Assembly: GCF_002934605.1 (NCBI RefSeq)
Contig: NZ_PTJC01000005.1
Coordinates: 2,170,001 to 2,234,000, forward strand
Direction of reading: 5' to 3'
DNA: 64,000 nucleotides
Origin: Neolewinella xylanilytica
Lineage (GTDB): Bacteria; Bacteroidota; Bacteroidia; Chitinophagales; Saprospiraceae
Shown here one piece after another: positions 53,144-62,315 of the stretch (the stretch's first letter is position 1; the number at the start of each line of letters is the position of its first letter). The notes under the pieces are model-generated. The model was not told where the DNA came from and did not search any database. It worked only from the letters and a program-made list of their open reading frames with translations. The position numbers and the translations under genes are program-made.

Positions 53144-54526
53144 ATGGCACAGGAAGAATTACAGAGCGCGGCAACCGGCGCCCCGGCCGAAAAGACGGCT
53201 ACCCGTACCGACGCGGTACCCGCCGAGGCGGTGGCCCACGCGGTCGACTCACTGGAGGAATACGGCGGCTTCGATCTGGTCGCCGGCAGCGTCGACGGCG
53301 CCGAAAACATGGAGCCCGATTCGATCCTGAAGGACATCTTCCTTGAAGAGGAAAGCAACAAACGGGAACGGCAGCAGCTCCGTCAACGCCTCGCGGACTG
53401 GATCGCCCTGATCACGGAAGTGGAGAACGTCGGCGAAATGATCGAGCAGAGCAACGCCCGCCACGAGGCGGCGGACGCGCTGCTCAAGCAGAACCTGAAA
53501 AAGACGCTCGGCCGGATCGCGAAGCTGGAAACGAATTACCGGTCGGTGGCCAACTTTTACCGCAACGCCGCGGGCGATAAGCCGGTCAAGAACCTCACCC
53601 TCGTCAATGCTCCGCTGGAGAAACTGAACGACCTGGATAACCCCATTTTCCTGAAGGCGATCGGTGACGAACTCCAGCAGAAATTTGACCGGCTCGACCT
53701 GATGAACAGCTACGGTCTGGTGGTCGTACCCGGTTTCCTCGGTTCCAAAGCCGTCATCGACGAATGGGCGCGGACGGCCCAGGAGGCGAAAGCGATGCTA
53801 CTGACCGACTTCCGCGACCTGGCGAATCCCGATCAGGTCATGAAACTCTGGGAAGCCGGTAAATACACTGGCGCCGACGAGCATAAGGGCAACGTGATGA
53901 TGACCTGTAACTGGCTGGTGGGCCGGCCGGCCAACGAGGATGTCGGCGAATCCGACCCGCTGTATATCCCGCCCTCCACCGCCCTTGCCGGAAGGATGTA
54001 CGCCAACAACATCGCCCAGGTATCCGCCGGTAAGAAATTCGGCGTGCTGCGCGGGGTGGAAGGTACCCGTTTCGTCACCCGCGCCAACGAGCTTTCGGAC
54101 CTCGGGGAAATGGGCCTCGTGCCTATGGCCTACGAATACGGACAGGTGCAGGCCTTCAGTCAGCGCACCCTCTTCAACGGCGATAACCTCGGTATGCAGA
54201 CGTACTCGGTGGTGCGCACCTTCGACTGGCTCACCAAGAGCCTGATGGACTACCTCAACCGAATGCTGTTCGTCAACATCAGCACCAACGCGGAGATGAA
54301 TATTCACCGCGAAGTAGCCAAATTCTTCTTCAACTGCCAGAAGAACGGCATCCTGGAAAAATACGGGAAGGTGGAAATCAAACGGGATCCGAATCAAAAG
54401 GACCGGGTGTGGGTAAAGGTCCACGCCACCCCCTTCTTTCCCGCCCGCAATTTCGTGATCAACCTGGAAGGCAAGAGCGGCGACGACCCGAATTCCCCGC
54501 CCGACTGGGATAGCAACGTAGCCTGA
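53144..54526 (+). CDS. tssC: T6SS sheath large subunit TssC
   Basis: Large sheath subunit, 460 residues. After an acidic N terminus (about 1-60) come the family segments PDSILKDIFLEEE, KNLTLVNAPLEKLNDLDNP, FNGDNLGMQTYSVVRTFDWLTKSLMDYLN-like (shortened: VVRTFDWLTKSL) and a C-terminal VHATPFFPARNFVI. It interlocks with TssB, forms the extended sheath and is recognised by ClpV after contraction. Lies between tssB and tssD, which are all co-oriented. Confidence 0.93.
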   Translation: MAQEELQSAATGAPAEKTATRTDAVPAEAVAHAVDSLEEYGGFDLVAGSVDGAENMEPDSILKDIFLEEESNKRERQQLRQRLADWIALITEVENVGEMIEQSNARHEAADALLKQNLKKTLGRIAKLETNYRSVANFYRNAAGDKPVKNLTLVNAPLEKLNDLDNPIFLKAIGDELQQKFDRLDLMNSYGLVVVPGFLGSKAVIDEWARTAQEAKAMLLTDFRDLANPDQVMKLWEAGKYTGADEHKGNVMMTCNWLVGRPANEDVGESDPLYIPPSTALAGRMYANNIAQVSAGKKFGVLRGVEGTRFVTRANELSDLGEMGLVPMAYEYGQVQAFSQRTLFNGDNLGMQTYSVVRTFDWLTKSLMDYLNRMLFVNISTNAEMNIHREVAKFFFNCQKNGILEKYGKVEIKRDPNQKDRVWVKVHATPFFPARNFVINLEGKSGDDPNSPPDWDSNVA

Positions 54527-54549
54527 GCAGGCAAGACTATAACCGGTTT

Positions 54550-54576
54550 CGTCCCGCCCCGGGAGGGTAGGGGACG
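54550..54576. terminator. Weak hairpin between tssC and hcp
   Basis: CGTCCC ... GGGACG forms a 6-bp stem around a 15-base GC-rich loop in the 83-base gap between tssC and tssD. It might attenuate or shield the hcp transcript end; no T-tract follows, so the call is weak. Confidence 0.3.
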
Positions 54577-54609
54577 GCCGATTCAATTCACCCTTTAATT
54601 CATTACACC

Positions 54610-55008
54610 ATGTTTGAAGCAAAGTTAAAGTTAGACGGCGGCGAGCCGGTGGAAGTGCTGCAGTGCAGCTACCAGATGGATCGCGAGACGGATAAGTCCG
54701 GCATGCCGGCGACCGGCGTCCACGGCGGTAAGATCAGTCTCACCATTAAGTCATCTTCCGATATCACCTTATTCGACTGGATGATCAATGCCTTCGCCCA
54801 GAAGAACGGCGAGATCGAGTTCTACAAGCGCAACGACCCCACGCCCGCAAAGGTGCTGTCGTTCGAGAACGCCTACATCGTCGAGCACGGCGAAACCTTC
54901 AACGTCCTGAACGGGGAGGTAGACCAGCCGATGGTCGAGCACTTCACCGTCTCCGCCGAGACCATGAAGATGCAGGAGAGCGAGCTCAAGAAGACCTGGG
55001 TTAGCTAA
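54610..55008 (+). CDS. tssD: T6SS inner-tube protein TssD (Hcp)
   Basis: Hexameric tube subunit that is expelled with the spike, 132 residues. The beta-sandwich blocks FEAKLKLDGGEPVEVLQCSYQMDRETDKSGMP-like (shortened: GEPVEVLQCSYQMDRETD), GGKISLTIKS and NGEIEFYKRND match the Bacteroidota Hcp type. It is flanked by hairpins on both sides: the downstream one (55017-55059) looks like a real intrinsic terminator, which would give high hcp mRNA relative to vgrG. Confidence 0.92.
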   Translation: MFEAKLKLDGGEPVEVLQCSYQMDRETDKSGMPATGVHGGKISLTIKSSSDITLFDWMINAFAQKNGEIEFYKRNDPTPAKVLSFENAYIVEHGETFNVLNGEVDQPMVEHFTVSAETMKMQESELKKTWVS

Positions 55009-55016
55009 ATCTCATT

Positions 55017-55059
55017 CCGGAGGCCCGGCATTCGCTGATGGCCTCCGGTCTCCTCTTTT
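55017..55059 (+). terminator. Intrinsic terminator or attenuator between hcp and vgrG
   Basis: CCGGAGGCC (55017-55025) and GGCCTCCGG (55040-55048) form a perfect 9-bp stem with a 14-base loop, followed by TCTCCTCTTTT. It starts nine bases after the hcp stop. A partial terminator here would raise the ratio of Hcp to VgrG and the baseplate proteins. Confidence 0.7.
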
Positions 55060-55080
55060 CCATTACCCAATCATTTTCTC

Positions 55081-56895
55081 ATGGCGGGCAAGGCCGTACC
55101 GGATATCGTAATCGACGGAACCCCCCTGGGGCCGATTTCGGTATTGACCCTGGAACAGCCCTGGAACGATCACCATTCGTTTTCGATCGTTTGTCCTTAC
55201 CGGGAACGGTCGGGCGCCCTGATGGAACTGGGAAGAACGTACGTCGGTAAGCCGATCACCATCCAGCTCCGCGCCGGTATTCGCGCCGGTAACGGTCAGC
55301 TCACTTTCAAGGGCATCATCACCAACGTCAAACTCAGCAAGCAGGCCAGCTCGGTCATTCAACTCGTGTTACAGGGCTTCAGTCCGACCCGCCTACTAGA
55401 CGACGGACCGCACAACCGCTCCTTTTCCGAGCAATCGCTGGCGGATGTTATCCAGACGGTAACCGGTGATTTTCCCGATCTCGCGACGAAGGTAGACGTG
55501 CGGTATACCGAACCCTTACCGTACGTTACCCAGTACCGCGAGACAGCCTACCGTTTTCTCCGCCGGCTCACCGCCACCCACGGGGAATGGTTTTACTACG
55601 ACGGCGAAACCGCCCGCTTCGGCGCCCCCGCCGAGGGCGAGGAATCGGAATTGCTTTTCGGAAAGGATCTCAGCGGGATGGAAGTAACGGCCGACGTCGT
55701 CCCGGCCAATTTCAAGCTCTTGGGCTACGATTACGTAGGTGACCAGCACTTCGATGTTTCGGCCGAGCGCGCCAAGGTGCGCGAACTGGACGATTTCAGC
55801 CAACTGGTCTTCGACACCTCGGTCGGGCTTTTCCAGCATGCGCCGGTCTTCGCCGAACCCTTCACCGCTCCGGATAAAGTGCACCTGGAGCATTTTGCCG
55901 AGCGACGGCGGGGCGGCCAATCCGCCAACCTCATTAATCTGTTCGCGGAAAGCTCCCGCCTGGATCTGCAGGTCGGTCAGGTCGTCAACGTCCGCACGGT
56001 ACCCGGCAACTTCAACGGAAATGCGTCCGAAAGTGCCGACGATTACGGCAGCTTCCGCCTGTTGCGCATCACCCACCACTGCGACGGGATGGGCAACTAC
56101 CACAATACCTTTCAGGGGATACCGGCCAACCTGGAGGTGCCGCCCATCAGCGACCACAACATTGCTCCGCCCGCCGCGGAGACCCAACCCGCCGAGGTCA
56201 CCGACAACCAGGATCCGGAGCAACTGGGTCGCGTGCGGGTCACCTTCGCCTGGCAAAAGGAATCCGGCGAGCAAACGCCGTGGTTACGGGTCGCCGCCGC
56301 GGGTGCCGGCGGGGGGCACGGCGCGTACTTCGTGCCCGAGACCGGCGATCAGGTCATGGTAGGTTTCGAATACAACAACCCCGACCGGCCGGTCGTACTC
56401 GGCAGCGTCTACCACGGCAGCGTCAAACCGGCCAACGCCGCCGACCCCAGCAACAATTCCAAGATCATCCGTACCCGCAGCGGAAACCAGGTCATTCTCT
56501 CCGACGCGGACGGTGAGGAAAGCATTACGATCGAGAACGGGATGAATTTCATACGACTCAGTCTCCAGGGCGATACCTCCATCGACATCATGACGGCGGG
56601 AGATCTCAACCTCACCGGAAAAAATATCACGATCACCGCGGAGGAAAACATCACGGTCTCCGCCGGCCAGGCCGCCGACCTAAGTGCCGGACAGGGATTC
56701 TCCGTGTCCGCAGGCCAGGACCTCAGCCTCACGACGAACGCGAACCTGGACGCCACCGGTCAGAACATCAACCTCAGTGCACAGATGAGCGTAGCGGCAT
56801 CCGGTGGGTTGAGCGCCGAGTTCAGCAGTGCGAATACGACCCTTAGTGGGGACGCCACGGTCACCGTTACCGCCCCCATGGTCAAACTGAACTAA
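55081..56895 (+). CDS. tssI: T6SS spike protein TssI (VgrG)
   Basis: Trimeric spike at the tip of the Hcp tube, 604 residues. N-terminal gp27-like domains (about 1-340; YRETAYRFLRRLTATHGEWFYYDGE-type block, here THGEWFYYDGE). An OB-fold gp5 domain follows (about 375-450; PEQLGRVRVTFAWQ, FVPETGDQVMVGFE, VVLGSVYHGS), then a C-terminal beta-prism (about 490-600) of repeated LSAGQ/SAGQDLS-type strands. It probably binds the PAAR-like domain of the Rhs effector encoded at 44445-48635. No extra toxin domain is attached. Confidence 0.94.
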   Translation: MAGKAVPDIVIDGTPLGPISVLTLEQPWNDHHSFSIVCPYRERSGALMELGRTYVGKPITIQLRAGIRAGNGQLTFKGIITNVKLSKQASSVIQLVLQGFSPTRLLDDGPHNRSFSEQSLADVIQTVTGDFPDLATKVDVRYTEPLPYVTQYRETAYRFLRRLTATHGEWFYYDGETARFGAPAEGEESELLFGKDLSGMEVTADVVPANFKLLGYDYVGDQHFDVSAERAKVRELDDFSQLVFDTSVGLFQHAPVFAEPFTAPDKVHLEHFAERRRGGQSANLINLFAESSRLDLQVGQVVNVRTVPGNFNGNASESADDYGSFRLLRITHHCDGMGNYHNTFQGIPANLEVPPISDHNIAPPAAETQPAEVTDNQDPEQLGRVRVTFAWQKESGEQTPWLRVAAAGAGGGHGAYFVPETGDQVMVGFEYNNPDRPVVLGSVYHGSVKPANAADPSNNSKIIRTRSGNQVILSDADGEESITIENGMNFIRLSLQGDTSIDIMTAGDLNLTGKNITITAEENITVSAGQAADLSAGQGFSVSAGQDLSLTTNANLDATGQNINLSAQMSVAASGGLSAEFSSANTTLSGDATVTVTAPMVKLN

Positions 56896-56900
56896 GCCCC

Positions 56901-57362
56901 ATGAAGAACTACGCTCTCCCGACCGATTTTACCGCTTTGATGCGCCCCGGTGGCCGCGCACCCACCGTCGATCTCCACGAATCGGTACGGCAGCACATTT
57001 TACTGATGCTGATCTCTCACTTCGGCAGCCTCCGGGCCGATCCCGCCTTCGGTTGTGCTTTCTGGGAGTACGATTTCGAGTCGGGAGCCAAGCTGGAAAA
57101 TCGTCGCCACCAGCTGGAGCAGAGCATCCGTACGATGATCACGGAGCGGGAGCCCCGCCTGGATCCGGCCACCCTGAAGGTAAATTTCCGGGTATTCAAC
57201 AGTCCGCTCCCGTCCTACCGGGGCCGGCGTATGCTTTCCCTTAAAAAACGCATCGAGATGCAGGTTTCCGGGAGGCTGTTACAGACCAATACGGCCTTCT
57301 CGCCCCCGCCCTTCCAGCTGTACTTCAGTCCGGTGGCCATCGAGCAAACAAACGATCGGTGA
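56901..57362 (+). CDS. tssE: T6SS baseplate protein TssE (gp25-like)
   Basis: Small baseplate wedge protein of the phage gp25 family, 153 residues, needed to start sheath assembly. Family features are the VRQHILLMLISHFGSLRADPAFGCAFWEYDF region (shortened: GSLRADPAFG) and the EPRL segment (MITEREPRLDP). It lies five bases after vgrG, and its stop shares a base with the tssF start. Confidence 0.88.
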   Translation: MKNYALPTDFTALMRPGGRAPTVDLHESVRQHILLMLISHFGSLRADPAFGCAFWEYDFESGAKLENRRHQLEQSIRTMITEREPRLDPATLKVNFRVFNSPLPSYRGRRMLSLKKRIEMQVSGRLLQTNTAFSPPPFQLYFSPVAIEQTNDR

Positions 57363-59218
57363 TGGACGGACAAGAACAAATCAGGAACCGCATCCTGCGC
57401 GCCGCCGCCCGCCACTGGGGCTACCAGGAGTCGGACATGGATCTGCAGGCTTTTGACCCGCTGGTCCGCCTCCTCGTCGAAGCATGCAGTGGAGAAGTAG
57501 CGCGACTGGAGCGCATGCTCGCCGAGTCCGAAACCCGCATCATGGAGCGCATGCTCGAGCAGCTCGCCCCGGAAGTCAGCACGGGGCCGCGGCCCGCCCA
57601 CGCCATAGCCTTCGTGCGGGCGCTAAAGGGAACCGAAACGGTAACGCCCGATCTTCAGCTGTACACCTCGATCGACCGCAAGGGGCAAAAGGAAGAGGTC
57701 TATTTTCGGCCCCTCGGCCCGACGCCGGTGGTCAACGGACGTATCGCCTGTCTGGAGGCGGGCGGGTCGACCCTGTGGGCGATTAGCGAAAAACAGGGGC
57801 GGGAAAAAATCGCTGCCGGGAAGGGGGGACTGGCGGAACGGGGCAGTACCCTGTACATTGGCCTGGACCTGGATCGGAGCGTATCCACCCTATCCAATTT
57901 GCGCTTCTACTTCAATTGGATGAACGCCCTGCACCTGGACGAAAACCTGGAGTGGCTGCGGCAAGCCGAATGGAGTTGCGGCGGCCACCCGCTGCGGGTG
58001 GCCGGTGAAAGCGACCTTCAACGATCGCGTAACGGCGCGGCCACGGCGGACAGGTTTCTAGAGAGCGAATACCGGCGCTACCCCCGTGAAGTAGCGGAGA
58101 TCAGTAGTTTCTACGCCGACCATCTCGTCACCGTGGAAGGTTTTGCCGCGCCGCGCGCCGAGCTCGAGCTTTCGTCGCTGACCGCCTTCTACCCACCGGA
58201 ATTCGAAACCCATTACGCGCCGGAGAAGCTAGTGGTACTGGATCGCAAGCTCGTCTGGATCCGGGTGGTTTTTCCCACCCAAATGAGCAGCCGGGAATTA
58301 CAGGCCACCACCTGCGTCGTGAACCCCGTGACCGTAGCGAATCTGCGTCCCCACGAAGTCGCCGGGCGACTTCGTGACCAGGTGAATATTATTCCCCTGG
58401 ATACCGACCACTATTATTTTGACATCCTGGCGGTCAGAAGTCGCCGCGGCTTGGCCTACGACGAAGTCCCGCTGACCAATATCCGCCGCTACCAGGCCGG
58501 TCAGTACAGCGTGCGCCAGCGCGATCTGGGCAAGTTCGAGCACCGCGATGCCGGACGCATGCTTTACCAGCTGCTCGATCTCCTGCGCGAGGAAAGCGCC
58601 GCCTTCAGCGCCTACGGCAAGGACGCCCTGCAGAGCAAAATTACCGCGCTAAATCAGCACCTCAAGGATCTGGAACAACAGCTTCAACTGGAACCGGAAG
58701 GGGTAGGTAGCCGGGCCTTCGTGATCGTCAGCCCACTGAGCGAAGACCGCTTCGTCGACGTGGTGTACCTCAGCACCCGGGCCGAAGCGGCGAACGACAT
58801 CCTGGCCGGCGAATCCCTGGAGCTGGTCCGCTTCGCCGGAATCGATCGGAAGAGCCTGCACCTGGTCACGACCACCGCCGGCGGTCGGGCCCCCCTGTCC
58901 TACCAGGAGCGGAAGTACGCGTACAAAAAAGCCATCGTATCCCGGGGACGCATTGTGACCCGGGAAGACATCCGGGCCTTCTGTGAAGCCGACCTGGGGA
59001 GACTGCTTACCGGGGGCGTCCGCATCCGAAAAGCCTACGCCCGCGGCGACGGGGGGCAGCACGGCGTGGAGCGCATCCTCGAAGTCAGCGTGGACGTTGC
59101 GGGAAAGGAAAGCGGAGAAATTGCTGCCCGGCTGTCGGCGCTCGAGCGTCAACTCAATCGGAACAGCGCGGGCGTACTGCCCATCCGGGTGATCGCCGCC
59201 GAAAAGCTGGCGGTATGA
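57362..59218 (+). CDS. tssF: T6SS baseplate protein TssF
   Basis: Large baseplate wedge component, 618 residues. The ATG at 57362 overlaps the TssE stop (TGATG); a GTG one codon earlier is also open. Typical segments are the long N-terminal helix region (VRLLVEACSGEVARLERMLAES), GPRPAHAIAFVRAL and the C-terminal VTREDIRAFCEADLGRLL. In the assembled machine it joins TssG, TssE and TssK around the spike. The tssG start overlaps its stop. Confidence 0.9.
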   Translation: MDGQEQIRNRILRAAARHWGYQESDMDLQAFDPLVRLLVEACSGEVARLERMLAESETRIMERMLEQLAPEVSTGPRPAHAIAFVRALKGTETVTPDLQLYTSIDRKGQKEEVYFRPLGPTPVVNGRIACLEAGGSTLWAISEKQGREKIAAGKGGLAERGSTLYIGLDLDRSVSTLSNLRFYFNWMNALHLDENLEWLRQAEWSCGGHPLRVAGESDLQRSRNGAATADRFLESEYRRYPREVAEISSFYADHLVTVEGFAAPRAELELSSLTAFYPPEFETHYAPEKLVVLDRKLVWIRVVFPTQMSSRELQATTCVVNPVTVANLRPHEVAGRLRDQVNIIPLDTDHYYFDILAVRSRRGLAYDEVPLTNIRRYQAGQYSVRQRDLGKFEHRDAGRMLYQLLDLLREESAAFSAYGKDALQSKITALNQHLKDLEQQLQLEPEGVGSRAFVIVSPLSEDRFVDVVYLSTRAEAANDILAGESLELVRFAGIDRKSLHLVTTTAGGRAPLSYQERKYAYKKAIVSRGRIVTREDIRAFCEADLGRLLTGGVRIRKAYARGDGGQHGVERILEVSVDVAGKESGEIAARLSALERQLNRNSAGVLPIRVIAAEKLAV

Positions 59219-60159
59219 AAGCGGCCCGGCTGAACGAAATCGAACAGGTCCTGAGCCGGCACCCGGCCCGAATGGAATTCCTGTTGGCCGAGCTGGTAAA
59301 CGCCGACATGCTTTCGCCCGAGGAACTGAGTATCCGGGCCACGAGCACCTTCGCGCGGAATTACCGACAAGACATCGCCGGCACCAAGGTGAAGGAGGAG
59401 CCGTCGGGTGACCTGCTGGAGGTCCGTACCCACCGGGAGGGAATGTACGACCAGCTTCCCTATCACCTTTTTCACCGGCCCGAACCGTACGGCCCGACGC
59501 AAAAATTGAAAAGCCGCCTGGCCGAGAGTGAAGCCGCCCGGGCACGGGAAGCAGCCGCCCGGGCCTTCTTTTTCCCCTTCGAACAGGTCCTTAGTGCGAC
59601 AGCCATCAAGGTGGCCCTACAGGAACGGAATCTTACGGACGCCTTCACCAGCCCCCTTTACCGGAACCTGCTCCTAAAGCTTTGGCCGGGCTGCGCGGCC
59701 GTTCATCCCGACCGTTTGCCCCTGCTGGGCTATGTCCTGCCACTGGCACACCGAATCAGTGGCGATCTGGAACTGATGGCGCTCTGCTATCGCAGCCTGC
59801 TACTGGCTCCCGTTCAGTTGGCTTACCGCCGGTCAGCCGGCCCCTCCAAACCGGGCGAACCGGCCCCTGCCGGAACCATCCTTGGCCTGGATTTCACGCT
59901 CGACGGCCGGCCGGAGGAAGAACTTCCCGGCCTGGTCGTGACCGTCGGTCCGCTGAGCCGGCAACGCAGCGAGGAATTTCTGCCCGCCGGCCAGGGAACG
60001 GCCATGCTCGAACTTCTCCACGAATGCCTGGTGCCCTACGAAGTGGATGTCCGGCTGCAAATCACCCTCCAACCCGCCGAGGAATCCTTCCGCCTGGCCG
60101 ACGATCGGATACCGGCCTCGCGCCTGGGTCTGACGGCCACCTTAACGCCTTCCGTATGA
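59215..60159 (+). CDS. tssG: T6SS baseplate protein TssG
   Basis: Baseplate wedge partner of TssF, 314 residues. It starts with an ATG that overlaps the tssF stop (ATGA), and its own stop overlaps the next start, so tssE-F-G-N are translationally coupled. The gene is identified mainly by position, length and the helical N-terminal region followed by a beta-rich middle (LPLLGYVLPLAHRISGDLE). The sequence is divergent from proteobacterial TssG. Confidence 0.82.
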   Translation: MKAARLNEIEQVLSRHPARMEFLLAELVNADMLSPEELSIRATSTFARNYRQDIAGTKVKEEPSGDLLEVRTHREGMYDQLPYHLFHRPEPYGPTQKLKSRLAESEAARAREAAARAFFFPFEQVLSATAIKVALQERNLTDAFTSPLYRNLLLKLWPGCAAVHPDRLPLLGYVLPLAHRISGDLELMALCYRSLLLAPVQLAYRRSAGPSKPGEPAPAGTILGLDFTLDGRPEEELPGLVVTVGPLSRQRSEEFLPAGQGTAMLELLHECLVPYEVDVRLQITLQPAEESFRLADDRIPASRLGLTATLTPSV

Positions 60160-61067
60160 CCTACGAAGCAATCTTCATTGTCCTGGCCGTATTGCTTCTC
60201 CTGGCCGTCATCTGGATGTACGCGGCCCGGGGAGACAAAAAGATCTTCACCGGCAAAATGGTCGGATTGGCCATGCGTACGGTAGCGACGGCTACCCTGT
60301 TCGCGCTCGTGGGTTTACTGTACCGTCGACCGGGAGACTACATCGGTTTAGTAGGGCTGCAGTTACTGCTTTTTCTGGCTTTTGCCCTTTTTGCCTGGTG
60401 GTATTGGCACAAGCAGCATTTATCGGAGCTTGACGCCCAGGCTATCTGGCGGTGGGAGTTGCCCCAGGCTTCGGCGCTCTGGGCGTTGGCGACGCTGGTC
60501 CTCCTGTCCGCCCTGCTGGCCAAAGGCCTGGTGTTTCCCGGCGATCCGGCAGGAATGCCGGACGATGTCCCCCTGGCCTACGCCGCCAGCGCCTCCCTGC
60601 TGTTGTTGGTGCCCCCGGCCGTATTCCAAGCCTACCGGCGGTGGAATGCGATACCCGTGGTGATCAAGTACCGGGAGCCCTGGATGCTACCCGTACACCG
60701 GGATGCTCCGGTCATCGAGCCCTCGGCCGACGCCCTGCGTATCTTCTTCGAGATCCCGTTCCGGGAGGGGGATTCGGATACGGTCACTTACGATCTGAGT
60801 ATTCCGCGGCGTACCTCCCTCGGCCAGGCTTTTCATCATTTACTCTACCAGCATAACGTACAACGTCGCTCTCCCCGGCAGATCGCGATTGCTTTCGAAA
60901 ATAAATCCGACTTCCTCTACGGTTGGCTGCTATACCGTCCGGCCCGCAGTTGGTGGGGAAGTTACCGCGATTATTTACCCATGGAGGATCCGCTGCGGGC
61001 CACCGACCTCCGGGATGGCGAGCGAATCCTGGCCGAACGGGTACGGGTCTGGGAATCTAAAACGTAG
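60156..61067 (+). CDS. tssN: T6SS membrane protein TssN (subtype iii specific)
   Basis: Inner-membrane protein of the Bacteroidota T6SS trans-envelope complex, which replaces TssJ/L/M of other subtypes. The start is the ATG at 60156; the much longer open frame upstream (from 59682) overlaps tssG and is rejected. The 303-residue protein has about five membrane segments in the first half (residues 3-24, 38-55, 62-84, 105-125, 134-155) and a cytoplasmic or periplasmic domain in the second (DALRIFFEIPFREGDSDTVTYDLSIP-type block, then PRRTSLGQAFHHLLYQHN). It lies between tssG and tssK. Confidence 0.85.
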   Translation: MTYEAIFIVLAVLLLLAVIWMYAARGDKKIFTGKMVGLAMRTVATATLFALVGLLYRRPGDYIGLVGLQLLLFLAFALFAWWYWHKQHLSELDAQAIWRWELPQASALWALATLVLLSALLAKGLVFPGDPAGMPDDVPLAYAASASLLLLVPPAVFQAYRRWNAIPVVIKYREPWMLPVHRDAPVIEPSADALRIFFEIPFREGDSDTVTYDLSIPRRTSLGQAFHHLLYQHNVQRRSPRQIAIAFENKSDFLYGWLLYRPARSWWGSYRDYLPMEDPLRATDLRDGERILAERVRVWESKT

Positions 61068-61070
61068 ACT

Positions 61071-62309
61071 ATGAAGACGAGAGAATTCTGGCCGGTCAAC
61101 TGGGTGGACGGCATGAAGATTAATAAATCCCACTTTCAGCAGCAGGAGTCGAACCTCCACGAGCAGATCGCCCTGACCCAGTCGGCGATGCTGACCGACC
61201 ACCAATACGGGTTGCTCCCGTCCTCGGCGAACTACGGCGGGCTGGATCTGGTCGTCACCCCCGAAAGGGTGGAAGTGCGGCGCTGCCTGGCCATTACCCG
61301 CGCCGGCTACCTCCTGGTGGTCGGCCCCGAAAACAACGCCGAACTGCAGCGAAGGATGTCGGACCTCATGTACGGCCGCGATTTCTCCGAAGCGGATACC
61401 TGGCACGTGGTGCTTCGGATCCAGCCGGGCGAACGGATCGGTATCGGTAGTCCCGCCCCGGAGGAGGTGCCCCTGCGTCAACCCTTCGCCGCCGCGAAGG
61501 TGCATCTGGAGATCGTACCCGCCATTGACCTGGTGCGGGCGGACAATATGACGCACGGTCTGACGCTGGCGCGCATCATCAAGACCTACCAGGGTATCGA
61601 ACGGGACCGGGATTTCATTCCTCCGGTCGTGCGCGTCAACGTCAGCGAACAGCTGCTGCACCACCACCACCAGTGGAAGGAACAATTACTTGCCACGGAG
61701 GGGGACAATTTCGAGATCATCCGAAAGATTAAGGACAAGCACCGCAACAACCAGGGTAACCAATTATCCGCCGATCTGCTCAGTTTGTCCCACGCCTGCA
61801 TCCGCTACATCAACGAGCACTTCGACACCTACCGCCTGGTATTGCCACAGGGTGAGCCCATTCTGCTCTTCAACTGGTTCATGGCGCTGGCCCGGACGAT
61901 CCGGAACGAGGTACGACTGGCCGGCAACCAGGAGAACATGTTGAACTACCTGGCCCACTTTATCGACGGGGTAGCGGCTACCGACCTCATGCGCTTCTGT
62001 AACGATCTGTGCGACTGCGATTATCAGCACTCCGATATCCATCACCTGGTCACGCAAGTCAATAAGTTTATGGGCTTCGTGTCCCGCCTGTTTTCTCAGA
62101 TCCGGCAGCTGGATTACCACGAGATCGCCACGCCCACCATCATCAACAACCGCAGCTATGGGCGTATGGACAATAGCAACGCCGCCCAACCTATTCGTCC
62201 TACGGTTCGCCCGGCCGGTGCTTCCTTGCGAATTACCACCCGCAACCACCCGCGCGATTCTTCGCAGGATAACCATGCCGGAGACTCGGATGGCTGGGGA
62301 TTGAAATGA
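61071..62309 (+). CDS. tssK: T6SS baseplate-membrane connector TssK
   Basis: Trimeric connector that links the baseplate to the membrane complex, 412 residues. The N-terminal shell domain is marked by FWPVNWVDGMKINKSHFQQQE, the subtype iii form of the TssK N terminus. The gene continues with helical stalk segments (LLHHHHQWKEQLLA) and a C-terminal domain ending in a low-complexity, polar tail (about 370-412). It is the last canonical T6SS structural gene in the window, four bases after tssN. Confidence 0.9.
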   Translation: MKTREFWPVNWVDGMKINKSHFQQQESNLHEQIALTQSAMLTDHQYGLLPSSANYGGLDLVVTPERVEVRRCLAITRAGYLLVVGPENNAELQRRMSDLMYGRDFSEADTWHVVLRIQPGERIGIGSPAPEEVPLRQPFAAAKVHLEIVPAIDLVRADNMTHGLTLARIIKTYQGIERDRDFIPPVVRVNVSEQLLHHHHQWKEQLLATEGDNFEIIRKIKDKHRNNQGNQLSADLLSLSHACIRYINEHFDTYRLVLPQGEPILLFNWFMALARTIRNEVRLAGNQENMLNYLAHFIDGVAATDLMRFCNDLCDCDYQHSDIHHLVTQVNKFMGFVSRLFSQIRQLDYHEIATPTIINNRSYGRMDNSNAAQPIRPTVRPAGASLRITTRNHPRDSSQDNHAGDSDGWGLK

Positions 62310-62315
62310 TCTCTC

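Noticed and set aside
59682-61067. Extended form of the TssN frame starting inside tssG
   Set aside because: The first 158 residues are an out-of-frame reading of tssG; the ATG at 60156 overlaps the tssG stop as in the neighbouring genes.
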